NCBI GenBank assembly: GCA_015179045.1
Contig: WHUZ01000004.1
Location: 248,001-312,000, forward strand
Origin: Kalaharituber pfeilii
Lineage: Eukaryota; Ascomycota; Pezizomycetes; Pezizales; Pezizaceae
Direction: 5' to 3'
DNA: 64,000 nt
Shown here: positions 54,501 to 64,000 of the stretch, piece by piece
Layout of the letters: every line of letters starts with the position of its first letter
How positions within the stretch are numbered: the first letter of the stretch is position 1
The notes under the pieces: model-generated
Seen by the model: the letters and a program-made list of their open reading frames with translations, nothing else
What the model was told of the DNA's origin: nothing
The model's database searches: none
Made by a program: the position numbers and the translations under genes

Positions 54501-55816
54501 AGGACGAAGAAGCGGAAGCTTCGCTTCAGGTGACACTCATTGGTTACCCTGAAGGACAAGGTACATAAGATATCCAGTTACTTCATCCGAAAGTTACTAA
54601 TGTGTCAGGCCCACCTATTACATGGATATCCTCGGATGATAAACCAGAGTTAGAAACAACATCGCTGTACCCACTTGGAACGATATCTACTTCGTCGCGT
54701 GTTCCTACGCGATTCACCTTTCCCGTCCATACCTTACTCGATGTAGCCGTCGAGATTGCGATCCACTACCATCTGCTCTCTGATCCAGAAACCCCCATAA
54801 TTAAAATCGTTACCCTCAATATACCAGTTGTATCGCCTTTCTCTATTGGGCATGAATGGAATCCTAGGGTACATCCAGATAAATGGCCAAGTTACTTCAG
54901 TTTAAGCGATGACTTGTTCGCACCAGACGCACAGGCCCAGCCGAAACCGACCGGATTGACGCAAAGATGGTGCTTGACGACATTGATTACAACTGTGCAG
55001 ACATCGCAGGAGCACATGGGGGGTACAGAAACCGAAGGAGGCAGAACCGCATTGGTTGTTGATGAATGGGAATTAGTAGTCTCTGATGTGGGTAATGGGG
55101 CTCATTGCAGTGTGCTACAAGCAAAATCCGAAGGGTTAGGGATAGGTATGCCAAGTATTCTTCCCCAAAGATTTCGAAATGCTAACAAAACAACTAAAGT
55201 TATGAACACTTCCAAGCCCATTGAAGCGCCGTTTATCCTTGACATTCAACGCTTGACCTTTGAGGACCGCAGACCAACGCATGTGGACGCTTCATTGTAC
55301 ATCACATGGCGCCGTGGCGACTCTACATCCCTCAACACTTCCAAAATACCTATTCCTCGTCTCTTCATCCCTGGCAGTGAACCACGTGTGTTGGCAGTGG
55401 CAAAGAAGGCACCTAACCCCCCGCATCATATTCTTCTTGATTACTGCATTGAAAATCCTACAAATTACTTTCTCACTTTCAGTATTGTTATGGAAGCGAA
55501 TGAGGCATTTGCATTCTCTGGCCCAAAACAGAGTTCCTTACAACTAGCACCCCTAAGCAAGGTCAATATTAGATATCACATATGGCCATTCGTCAGGAAC
55601 GCCTGGATTAGACCAGTGTTGAGAGTGGAGGACAAATATTTCAATAAGACACTGAGAAGTATTTCTGGAGGTGAAAGAGGGACTATGACCATTGACAAAG
55701 AAAAAGGAGTTGTTGTATGGGTGGGGAGTTGGGATGAGGGAGGAAATGAACCGGACGGCCAGGAGAGCGAAAAGAGCAATGGCGGTTCTGGAGTTAAGGA
55801 GGCTACCGAGTCATAG
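51547..55816 (+). CDS. TRAPPC11 (foie gras/Gryzun) subunit of the TRAPP vesicle-tethering complex
   Basis: Exons are 51547-51813, 51894-52831, 52898-54346, 54397-54559/60 (end at 54560) and 54609-55816. Introns are 80, 66, 50 and 48 nt and phases agree, giving 1341 aa. The 66-nt intron is in phase and stop-free. Removing it restores KGKGTETYGFAAWMAIWNRA, as in the family. N-terminal landmarks are YVEHNVPLLVLSGL, FRIKAVGR and LHSPLSPHSPQSPLFPDGVM. The foie gras domain (about 290-560) has YEIKLGIFAEFRQEMDAA, RWNEARLLVDML and HSGFYYLAAANYAADR. The C-terminal third is the Gryzun beta-sandwich region (PKPPKIDLVFAGLHIPAFLD, WRRGDSTSLNTSKIPIPRLF). TRAPPC11 belongs to the TRAPPIII-type complex acting on Rab1/Ypt1 in ER-Golgi and autophagy traffic; budding yeast lacks it. 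An upstream in-frame start at 51310 is less likely. Confidence 0.93.
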
Positions 55817-55932
55817 ACAATATACAGTTTTTTAGTAGGAAAGTTTTTTACGGTCACGCCATCAAAACCGAGTTAGGATATTCATGCAATTTGCTGCTTA
55901 CGCTTCGGATTCCATCAAACAAGTGAGATACA

Positions 55933-56684
55933 TTACGCAGACGATGCTGCTGCCGCACTCAGCATTTTCTGTCGCAATACTATATTCCGTTTGTAAGCCT
56001 TGCATCCGGACGCAATAAAGAGAGATCATATATAGCTTACCTTCCTCCACAACCCTTACATTTTGTGACTTTTGGGAAATGATCTTCTCTAAATCCGCCA
56101 TATTTGTCTGAATCATATCAACTTTGTTCCTGTAGAACTTCTGCCCATCCTCCGTTGATTTTTCTACATAATAGCCAGTGCCAACATCAACTATGACGGT
56201 GTCCACAGATGACAGTGTACCTGGAACGTATAGTGAGGTAGTGAGTGGCACAAGGATGGTTTTCCCTATGCATTAGAAGGTTAGAGCAACGTTCAGTTTC
56301 CGTCCACAAGACTCCATCCAATGCGTTTTGAAGGCCCAATACCTTCCATATCTGGACTCACGCCAGTCTGGATGGTCTTGATGCATTCCCGGAACTTGGC
56401 CTGCGCTGCTCGCAGTTTCGTAAAGGAATCCGTCAAATGCTGAAGCTCTTCGTCTAGTTGCTGTTTTACCCCTTTTATTGGCAGAGTAGGAGATCGTACG
56501 CCCATCGTTAGCTATGCCGTTTCCAACATAACGATGAGGTGGGGTGAGTTACTGCTGAGGTCTTGCACCGAGAGACTTGTCAAGTCCACTGCAGACAAAG
56601 ATTAGCTTCATTTCTAAGTATCAGGAACAAATCCATAGTGGAAGTACCTAACTGCTGCTTTCCAGCATCCTTAGACGACGACAT
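55933..56684 (-). CDS. Prefoldin subunit 5 (alpha-type)
   Basis: Minus-strand exons are 56684-56648, 56588-56553, 56471-56343, 56265-56041 and 55979-55933. Introns are 59, 81, 77 and 61 nt and all phases agree, giving 157 aa, the usual size. Prefoldin captures nascent actin and tubulin and passes them to the CCT chaperonin. Landmarks are LVDLTSLSVQDLSRVKQQLD (first helix), ELQHLTDSFTKLRAAQAKF, KTILVPLTTSLYVPGTL and VDVGTGYYVEK (beta hairpins), then the second helix ending RVVEEVLRQKMLSAAAASSA. Acceptor 2 (AAAAG) is unusual but gives perfect continuity. It is divergent from PRP46 across 310 bases. Confidence 0.95.
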
Positions 56685-56994
56685 GGTTGTGGGTTCAGTT
56701 TCGGCCCTGATACCCATATGGTGGGGGGTTCGCCCCTCTTGCGGAGGGGATGGCCTTCGGGCTGGCATCACGAAGTCTTGGCGCGTGCCGGGGTTGCCCA
56801 AAATTCTAGTGACAGAGCTCAAGTCTAGAAGCTTGCTTGTCGAGGCGCACGGTTTTGCACCACAACGACCCCTCAACACATACACGTTAACAAGCATCGC
56901 TACACTTGGGCTGCGCAGGTTCAGTACAAATCTGAAAGATCAAACTTGATCGCCACAACCGCATCGCTCAGTGCGGCCTTTTCCTACTCTTAGC
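56685..56994. promoter_or_regulatory. Shared divergent promoter, prefoldin 5 / PRP46
   Basis: The two start codons are 310 bases apart on opposite strands. The interval contains no ORF of note and must hold both promoters. A small GC-rich hairpin-like stretch (GTTCGCCCCTCTTGCGGAGG) lies at about 56728-56750. No named binding site was recognised. Confidence 0.6.
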
Positions 56995-58734
56995 ATGGCG
57001 TCACCCATTGTCCAGGCGGCTCCACCCTTGGTACCTAACGCAGAGGTAGATGCCCCTTCAAACTCAAACTTCAGTGATTGGGCCTGTCCGCGCTAACACT
57101 TTGGGCAATGCTGCAGAATTTGGTGAAGGAATCAGCGAAGAGAACGCGTGAGATATTCGACGCCGGCTATGGGAGTGTGTCAGTGCTTGATGAGACAGCA
57201 GGGTAAATCAGCCTTCAGCGCACCCCTTACTACGGACTGCGCAACTAATCTTCATCTATGATAGTGAAAAGACACATCTAGCGACAAAGATAGGGCTTGA
57301 ATATGACGATGTTCGAGACCTTCCTCCCGCTCTAGCAGCTAAACAAGCGGGTGCAGCCGCTAGCGCAGCAGCAAAACGAAGGAAACCCAACAAGCCACTA
57401 GCTACAGAGGAGGATGGAATTAACCCGGAGACGATGAAGCTGATTGAGGATGTATCTGCGAAGAAGACCGGGGGCGCTGCTGGACAGAATGCGTCCATGG
57501 CTCTTACACTACGTTCGAAACCAGGCATGGATGGACTACCAGGACCTGGGGCTGGAGGTGCATCTGGAGCAAATGCGCAAAAGAATCTTCCAAGTACGAG
57601 TTTGATACGGAAACAGAATGTGCAACCCATAAAACCGCAATGGCATGCGCCATGGAAGTTGATGAGAGTGGTAGCTGGTCATCTGGGATGGGTGAGGTCT
57701 ATTGCAGTGGAGCCTGGGAATAAATGGTTTTGTACTGGAGCAGGAGATAGGACGATCAAGATTTGGGATTTGGCAAGCGGAAATCTACGGTTGACTCTGA
57801 CTGGGCATATCTCAACGGTGAGAGGCCTAGCTGTCAGTCCGAGACATCCATATTTGTTCAGTTGTGGTGAGGATAAGATGGTAAAGTGTTGGGATTTGGA
57901 ATCAAACCGTGTGATAAGGTTAGTTTCTCTGCTTGGAGGTACAACTTGACCTGACCTAATTGGTACAGGCATTATCATGGGCATCTGTCTGGTGTATACT
58001 CGTTAGCTTTACATCCCATTCTCGATGTCTTGGTTACTTCTGGAAGAGATGGTGTTGCACGAGTATGGGACATGAGGACTCGATCCAATGTCATGGTTCT
58101 TTCCGGCCACCAAGGCACCGTTTCAGATGTCAAGTGTCAGGAGGCCGATCCTCAGGTTATCACAGGCTCGATGGATTCTACAATACGATTATGGGACCTT
58201 GCAGCTGGAAAGTCAATGGCTGTGCTTACACACCATAAAAAGAGCGTGCGCACAGTCGCAATTCACCCCAAAGAGTTCACATTTGCTTCCGGATCTGCGC
58301 AGAGCATCAAGCAGTGGAAGTGTCCTGAGGGAGCATTCATGCAGAATTTCGAAGGTGTAAATGGAATTGTGAACACACTCTCGGTCAATGAGGATGATAT
58401 TCTATTCTCAGGTTCCGACAATGGAGAGATGTGTTTTTTCGATTGGAAATCCGGCCACAGATTCCAGGTAAGTCATCCATTGCTAAGTCATCCATTGTCA
58501 CAAGAACAGTCAAGAAGATATTGACATTTCATGTAGACATTTGAAACAACGGCCCAGCCTGGCTCCTTGGATGCAGAACAAGGCATATTTGCTAGCACGT
58601 TTGACAAGACAGGTTTGAGATTGATCACTGGAGAGGCAGATAAGACTGTGAAAATATGGAAACAGGATGAAATTGCGACGGAGGAGACACACCCACTTGA
58701 CTGGAAACCAACTTTACAGCGGAGGAAGTATTAA
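56995..58734 (+). CDS. prp46: PRP46/PLRG1, WD40 spliceosome (NTC-associated) protein
   Basis: Exons are 56995-57045, 57117-57202, 57265-57918, 57969-58467 and 58537-58734. Introns are 71, 62, 50 and 69 nt and phases agree, giving 495 aa. It is the ascomycete form of PLRG1/PRL1, a structural subunit of the Prp19-associated complex in activated spliceosomes. The N-terminal helix block [18 protein letters not shown] and a low-complexity linker precede [20 protein letters not shown], the family's entry into a seven-blade propeller. [75 protein letters not shown] and [14 protein letters not shown] mark the blades. It ends LQRRKY. The last intron contains a 16-bp tandem duplication. Confidence 0.95.
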
Positions 58735-60235
58735 GGCGGGGAAATCTAGCTGGCAGCAAGGAAGCGGATGATTACAGGATCGTACGGAAATTTTTACGAT
58801 GTTGAGCATTCTCAACTTGTATCTGTATAATAGAACTTTGTTTAGCCTGTTTTTTGCACAAGGGGTTTAAATGCATATGTAACTCGGGGTTACACATCAT
58901 TGGTGTACCAGAACTAATATAATGTATGCACGACTTTGGTTACTTGTATGTATATCCCTTGTGAATTTGTGCCGCACTTTTATCTAGGACGGCATTTGTG
59001 CCAATCTATGTCGAGCTCCCTTAGCAGTGTCGATATCGCACCACCAACACCTCGGCCATCCATCAAAGATTTGCCCACCTCCACCTAAACTGAACTGAAC
59101 TCAACCACTCTGAGCGTCCTCAATCACTGTAATGTTTTAATGAAAAGATTAAGAGGAGAAAAAGAGAAAAACGAAGCAGAAAGCAAAAGCTAAAAGCGGT
59201 TGCACTGGTCACACCAGAATTTAAGCATATATGGAACCGGAGCATTGCAGTCCATCTTTTTTAGGAGGATGCTGGCCAACCCCTTGCCCAGATCGGAATC
59301 GAACAAGGGCCTTCAATTCTATACCTCTCTGCCCTGCCCTTCCCGCACTGCAGTCTGCCTCTCCAACCGCACTGCAGCATCCGACTGCCCCTCCAGCAGG
59401 CTACTCTGGCTTGGCACAGACTAGACTACCAGCCTCATGTCCTCTTCGATCCTGACCATCGATGCATCTCCATCTTAGTGGCACCAATATCGGTAAATTA
59501 CGAGCTCCAAGAGATCGGAAAATGCGACGCGCACCTCGATGGTTTGAATACCCCTACCAAGTATCTCGAGTGTGGGGATGTGACCTGGGAAATTCTCCAG
59601 GCCAGGAGCTACGCCGCATGCACCATGCGCAGCGGAAGATATGTCCCTGAACCCTTTAGGTTTCGCAATGCTGCCGATCATTCTACTGACAGTTACATGA
59701 CATCAACTACTCTATTTGGCAGTACGATTAATCCTGCCAGCCAATGAGCTGCTGGGGATCACAAGCCTACCGCCGGGCACTTGATCGCTAAACTGGCAAC
59801 TTGGGCTCTGAATATACAAGATTCCTAGACACAGTCCCAGGTTCTGGCATGTCAAATAGGTGACTGGGCCTGTGGCAAGCAGATCGATAGGATAGATAGC
59901 TGGGACGGATAAGCTTGTTTTTAGCTCTACGGGCGTCACTACAAAGAGGTCCATGGAAGTGCAGCATTTATCATCCGCCCCAATTCAGGGACTTTCGATT
60001 TTCTACTTTTTCAACCTCTCAACCTTCAGTCTATTTGTTCTGCGCGTGGCATGTTTAATTTGCTTCTTGATGCCCTCCATTGTTGTCGGCTCAAAAGCTC
60101 CAATCCAAACTTTGCACTGGGGACTTCTTCTCAATAATAATAATAATACTACGAGTACGTATTCACCTTGTACCATAGGAGACGACTTCATTGCTTTCGC
60201 CTTAACTTTAAGAACGTCCCACTGACTTAGCTCTC
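58735..60235. other. Intergenic, no gene supported
   Basis: About 1.5 kb. ORFs at 59231-59455 and 59478-59747 were considered and not accepted. An (AAT)n-like run TCAATAATAATAATACTACG is at about 60131-60150. Confidence 0.45.
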
Positions 60236-60285
60236 ACACAAGACCTATCTCGCCATAGCCCTTTAACGGCATGCGAGTACTGATA

Positions 60286-60318
<33 letters not shown>

Positions 60319-60328
60319 ACACAAGACC
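60236..60328 (+). mobile_element. Ultra-short 5'-truncated LINE tail, family A, with 10-bp TSD
   Basis: The insert 60246-60318 is flanked by perfect ACACAAGACC copies (60236-60245 and 60319-60328). It reads CTCGCCATAGCCC, then CGGCATGCGAGTACTGATAC, then about 31 A. It matches the minus-strand tail at 9520-9589 over its whole unique part. The match includes the shared TGCGAGTA-TGATA just before the poly(A). Confidence 0.8.
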
Positions 60329-60477
60329 GCGCTGCTACCTATTTAGGTAAGCCCCTCTCATGGTTGGTCAAACTCACAGAGAACTCGGCAACTATCAATT
60401 GCTGACTCCCGCTTTGCAATCCCTACTTGTTCCAGTTCTCCTCTTTCCTCCTTCTCCATAGAATTGGTAACCCACCG

Positions 60478-62722
60478 ATGTCTAGCGTTACCTCGTGTCA
60501 ATCTCCTTTATACAACAGGCATTCAGCCTTCCGCTTCCCCCTCTTTGTTATCACAGTCCTACTATTCCTCCCCATAATCGTCGGGCAGCCGCCCACCAGC
60601 CCAACAACAAAGAGAGCAGGAGTAGCAAGTGCGAGGGCCACATCACCATCGAAAAGATGGCAATCATGGGGATCATGGCGGATAGGAGGTGGAATAGTAA
60701 ATAAGAGGCAGACAATCGACGAGATTATGATTGAAGCAGACGAATATGAGTGGGGCGGAGAAGGGGATGGGGCAGATGTTTGTAAGAGGTGGAGTCATCA
60801 GTCAGCGTTGGTGAGTAATACAGTATATATTTATGGTGGGCAGTCGAAGACTCGTGCCAGCCAGAATGATCATATGTGGAGTATGATATCCAATTCCGTC
60901 ATGTTACACACGACTTGAAAAACGGAGTTAACGAGCGCTTTCTGCGCGTGATTAGATTCAAATTTCCTCTCACTCTCACTAGAAAACTCGTTTGAGGTCG
61001 GTAGACCCCCTGTGAAGTCCATCTCTCAGAAGTCTGCTGGTCCTCCACCTGTGGCGAACGGATACCTCTTCACATCGCTCACGGGAAGCGGAGGCCCAAA
61101 GCTATACCTTTACGGCGGACTGTTTTCAGACAAGCCTCATGTCAGGCCGTCAGAGAATTCTGTCTGGGTGTACGATATGAGAGGCAGTTCATGGTCTGGG
61201 ATCAATAAAAACAATTTCGTTATCTCGGATGATACGGAGCAGAAGTATATCGATAGGGCAGCGGAGGGAGCGGGGGTATCAATACCGGAGAGAGGTTTGG
61301 GGTTTTATTTTGGAGGACACCTTGATGGTTATACAACCCGTGGGTGGAGCCAAGATATCCCTAGGGTGTATCTAAAGAGCATGGTAGAATTGAGGTTTCC
61401 TGGGGGTACGGAAGGGAAAATAGATGAGGGATATGTCGGGTTCCGTAACGTGAGTGAGGGGGGCGGGCTTGATAAGGCTGGAGTCCCGGAGAGAGCTGAT
61501 GGCGTTTTATTATTTGTGCCATGGGGAAAGGAGGGCTTGCTGGTTGGTATTGGCGGGGGAAGGAACGAGACTTTCGTACGTTTCCTTGGTGTCCGTTGGT
61601 AAGTCTGTAGCTCACAGTTTCCAGACTCAACTAAATATCGTCGACATCTACGACATTTCCACCTCTACCTGGTCAAGACAGGCCACATCCGGCCCTACCC
61701 CAAAGTACAGAGTTAACCCATGCGCTGTTGTTGCTTCGGCCCCGGACGGTTCAAGCCATAACATATACTTGTACGGAGGGCAGAACCTGGTTCCGTATGG
61801 AGATCAGATCCAGTATGACGATATGTGGATTCTGTCCATCCCAGCATTCACCTGGATTGAGGTTGATATGAAAGGGCAGAATAATCCGCCAGCAAGGGCT
61901 GGCCATTCTTGTGAGATTTGGGGAAGGCAGATGATTATCATTGGGGGGTATGTCACGAAGGAGTTGAGCTGTGATAGTCCGGGAATATATGTCTTTGATG
62001 CTACTGGGCTGGAATGGAAGACGAAGTTCATTGGCATTGGAGACGCGAACGGTGGAGCCAATGACAGTGATAATGGTGGAAGTGATGGAGGCAATAGTGG
62101 AGGTGGAGGTGATGATAATGAATATGATGACGGCTTGGAATACCAAGTCCCCAACATTGTCCAGGAGATAATTGGTGGAGATGGCAATGGCGGAGCAACA
62201 ATCACCAAACCAGTAGTAGACCCAGATGATGATTCGCCCCTTGAAACAGGGGGAGAGGTGACATACACCTATAGTGTCACTGTTAAGGGGCCCGAGTACA
62301 CCTATACCCATACAGTGACACAGTCTGATGGGAGCGTGACCACCGAGACCTCAACTGGGGGTGGTGAGGGCGGGGATGGCGATAACAGTAGATCACGCAA
62401 GGGCCCTAACATTGCCGCGATTGTTGGTGGGGTTGTCGGAGGTCTTGTTGCACTGGTTATTCTCATCTTCATTGGGGCGTTTATCGTATATAAGCGGAAG
62501 ATCCGCCAGCTGCGTGAACAGCGACTCCAAGAGATTGAGGAGCGGAAGCGTGCGGGTGGGGCGGTGGCGCCTGAGAGGAGAAGGGAGAGTGTTGCGACTG
62601 CAGCGACAACGGCGTCGGCGATGGAGGGGAGCAGCACGGATGAGTTGTTGGAGGGGGCAGAGCCGTCGTTTTGGGGGGTGTTGTTGAGCCCAAGGAGGAG
62701 TTTGAGGGTAGTGAATTCCTAA
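60478..62722 (+). CDS. Kelch-repeat single-pass membrane protein
   Basis: Exons are 60478-60880, 60983-61575 and 61625-62722. Introns are 102 nt (GTATGA...CTAG) and 49 nt (GTACGT...CCAG) and phases agree, giving 697 aa. The start at 60478 gives an N-terminal hydrophobic signal (RFPLFVITVLLFLPIIVGQ). The lumenal/extracellular part has kelch blades: RWSHQSALVSNTVYIYGGQ, KLYLYGGLFSDKP, LLVGIGGGRNE, NIVDIYDISTSTWSRQ, HNIYLYGGQN and WGRQMIIIGGY. A Gly/Asn/Asp-rich linker (about 490-530) and a Thr-rich stretch follow. One membrane span lies at about 590-615 (NIAAIVGGVVGGLVALVILI), then a basic cytoplasmic tail with Arg/Glu helices. Many ascomycetes encode such kelch membrane proteins at the cell surface; their ligand is unknown. 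An upstream in-frame ATG-equivalent (60427) is unlikely. Confidence 0.85.
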
Positions 62723-62779
62723 AGATTTTCTTTGTTATTCGCTGTTTTGTAAAATGGAATGAAAGGGTTCAATATGAGC

Positions 62780-62835
<56 letters not shown>

Positions 62836-63183
62836 CCTTTTTCTTTTCTTCTATTTGTTAGGGCCATTGCACAGTTAAGTGTTCTTCGAATATTGGTGCC
62901 TTTATCTTGTGGGATTTGTTTGGGTTTTGCGATTGTTCTGTTTGTTGTGATTGTTATGCTAATGATGAGATACCATGTACTCTACTTAATAATGTAATGC
63001 AAATTGAATGATTGAAAAGTAACGTAAGATTATGCAAGGAACGAGGAAGCGCACCCATATTATCGGGGGTATGCTCAGCAATGGGTTGCAAGTTTGCATG
63101 TTTGGGACTTGATCCCCACATCTTCCCTTCTAGAGCTAACTCTGCATCGTAGTCCATGTCCGTACCGTACCTTCCGGTCAGCC
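62723..63183. other. Intergenic; long poly(T) tract
   Basis: Lies between the kelch gene and the gene at the right edge (convergent). A nearly pure T tract of about 55 (62782-62835) lies in the kelch 3' flank. No target-site duplication was found around it, so I do not call it a retroposon tail. Confidence 0.6.
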
Positions 63184-64000
63184 TCATCCACCACCTTTTT
63201 TTTTCTTACTCTTTTCCTTCTGCTTCTTCTTCTCCTTCTTCTTCTCCTTCTTCTCCTTCTTTTTCTTCTTCTCCATGGCTTCCATATCCTCTTTCCTTGC
63301 CTTAGCGACCTCTTTCCTCAGCTCCTCTACAGACTTGGTCTTTCTGCCCCGTTCCCTCGCCTTATTCTTCTTTTCCTGCTTCTTTCCCTTTTTTCCCTTG
63401 CCTTTGCCGTCCGGATCCATCTTTTTCATCGGCCTCGGTTCGGGAGGGATTATGTGGTCGAGGAAGTCCTTGCAGCCCCAGTAGTTATGCGCAGCCCAGC
63501 GGCCGAGGTATATAGGGGACATAGGCTCGTTGGGGTCGTAGGGGTTGTTTTCGTCGTCGTCGTCGTCGTAGTCATCGTAGTCGTCTGAGAGAATGGAGGG
63601 TTTGGAGGTTTTGGAAGTGGAGCCATTTTGGTGGGGACGCGGCGGTAGTGGATAGATTGGGTCGGTGTCGAGAGCGGAAGCGAAGCCGGAGAGGGTAGTG
63701 AAGTTATCGACCTCTGGAAAGTCATTGAGATCTTTGTCAAGGCTTGATGATAAAAGTCTGAAGCGTTTGCTGGGTCTACTGCGTTTGGTGAGTTTGGAGC
63801 GTTTGGAGAGTTTGGAGCGTTTGGTGAGTAAGGGGGGTTTGTTGGATGCGGAAGGTTTGGTAGATGTGGAAGGTTTGGTGGATGTGGAGGCTTCGGTGGA
63901 TATGGAGGATTTGGTGGATATGGAGGATTTGGTGGATATGGGGTGTGTGGAGGAGGGGGAAGGAGTGGAGGAGTTAGAGATCGGGGATGAGGATACTGGG
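63184..64000 (-). CDS. Ser/Thr/Lys-rich unknown protein with basic C-terminus (5' end outside window)
   Basis: On the minus strand one frame stays open from the right edge to TGA at 63184-63186, at least 271 codons. The edge-proximal part is a Ser/Thr/Lys/Pro-rich repeat region with units such as SSISTK, STKPS and SKLSKR (about 63780-63960). Then come VDNFTTLSGFASALDTDPIY, an acidic DDYDDYDDDDDENNPYDPNE run, the one folded-looking island MSPIYLGRWAAHNYWGCKDF with LDHIIPP, and finally about 75 residues of almost pure Lys/Glu/Arg ending KKKKGGG. The acidic and basic tails suggest a nuclear protein (inference). The Trp/Tyr island may be a conserved peptide. No family recognised. Confidence 0.65.
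   Translation of the reverse strand, partial: PVSSSPISNSSTPSPSSTHPISTKSSISTKSSISTEASTSTKPSTSTKPSASNKPPLLTKRSKLSKRSKLTKRSRPSKRFRLLSSSLDKDLNDFPEVDNFTTLSGFASALDTDPIYPLPPRPHQNGSTSKTSKPSILSDDYDDYDDDDDENNPYDPNEPMSPIYLGRWAAHNYWGCKDFLDHIIPPEPRPMKKMDPDGKGKGKKGKKQEKKNKARERGRKTKSVEELRKEVAKARKEDMEAMEKKKKKEKKEKKKEKKKQKEKSKKKKGGG

Noticed and set aside
59231..59747. Two plus-strand ORFs (74 and 89 codons) upstream of the kelch gene
   Set aside because: No motif or splice path to a longer product; compositional Pro/Ser/Leu frames.
62782..62835. Poly(T) tract as another LINE tail
   Set aside because: No flanking duplication and no match to the family A or B 3' ends next to the tract.

Overview
This window looks like nuclear DNA of a filamentous ascomycete fungus. 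The evidence is short spliceosomal introns (46-105 nt, GTRNGT donors, CTAAC-like branch sites), a PalA/Rim20 gene, a FunK1-type kinase fragment and LINE/LTR/pogo-type elements. Long gene-poor, repeat-littered intervals between housekeeping genes would fit Pezizomycetes (truffle/morel relatives), but that placement is inference. No bacterial, organellar or viral gene set is present.

Layout. 1-3110: the 3' end of UTP22 (+) converges on a five-exon SIKE/FGFR1OP2-like gene (-). 5085-6793: DCN1-like neddylation factor (+). 8.3-19.8 kb is gene-poor. It holds a decayed ORF, tiny 5'-truncated LINE tails with perfect or near-perfect target-site duplications, a larger LINE remnant with an RNase H motif, and two solo LTRs with perfect 5-bp duplications. 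19814-21304: intronless orphan ORF. 23.0-28.2 kb: POF1-type NMN adenylyltransferase and PalA/Rim20 (both +). 29.2-34.5 kb: a FunK1 kinase fragment, then a hub of pogo-like DNA transposons (internally deleted transposase, six terminal-repeat copies). 35.3-38.7 kb: methionyl-tRNA synthetase (-) head-to-head with a probable LTO1 relic (+). 40.3-47.5 kb: a 655-aa unknown protein, fructose-bisphosphate aldolase and mitochondrial ribosomal protein bL9m (all -). 48962-49382: a TA-flanked MITE. 49.8-62.7 kb is gene-dense: cytochrome c (+), TRAPPC11 (+), prefoldin 5 (-), PRP46/PLRG1 (+) and a kelch membrane protein (+). A Ser/Thr/Lys-rich gene (-) runs off the right edge.

The genes are mostly core eukaryotic functions with no shared pathway: ribosome biogenesis, neddylation, NAD synthesis, pH signalling, translation, glycolysis, respiration, Golgi traffic, protein folding and splicing. 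Splice sites were placed by eye. For every multi-exon gene with full coordinates the exon lengths sum to a multiple of three, but no transcript data were available. I see no gene cluster, CRISPR array, rRNA or convincing tRNA. The most unusual content is the transposon archaeology: LINE tails reduced to about 40 bp plus poly(A), and the duplicated pogo terminal-repeat hub.
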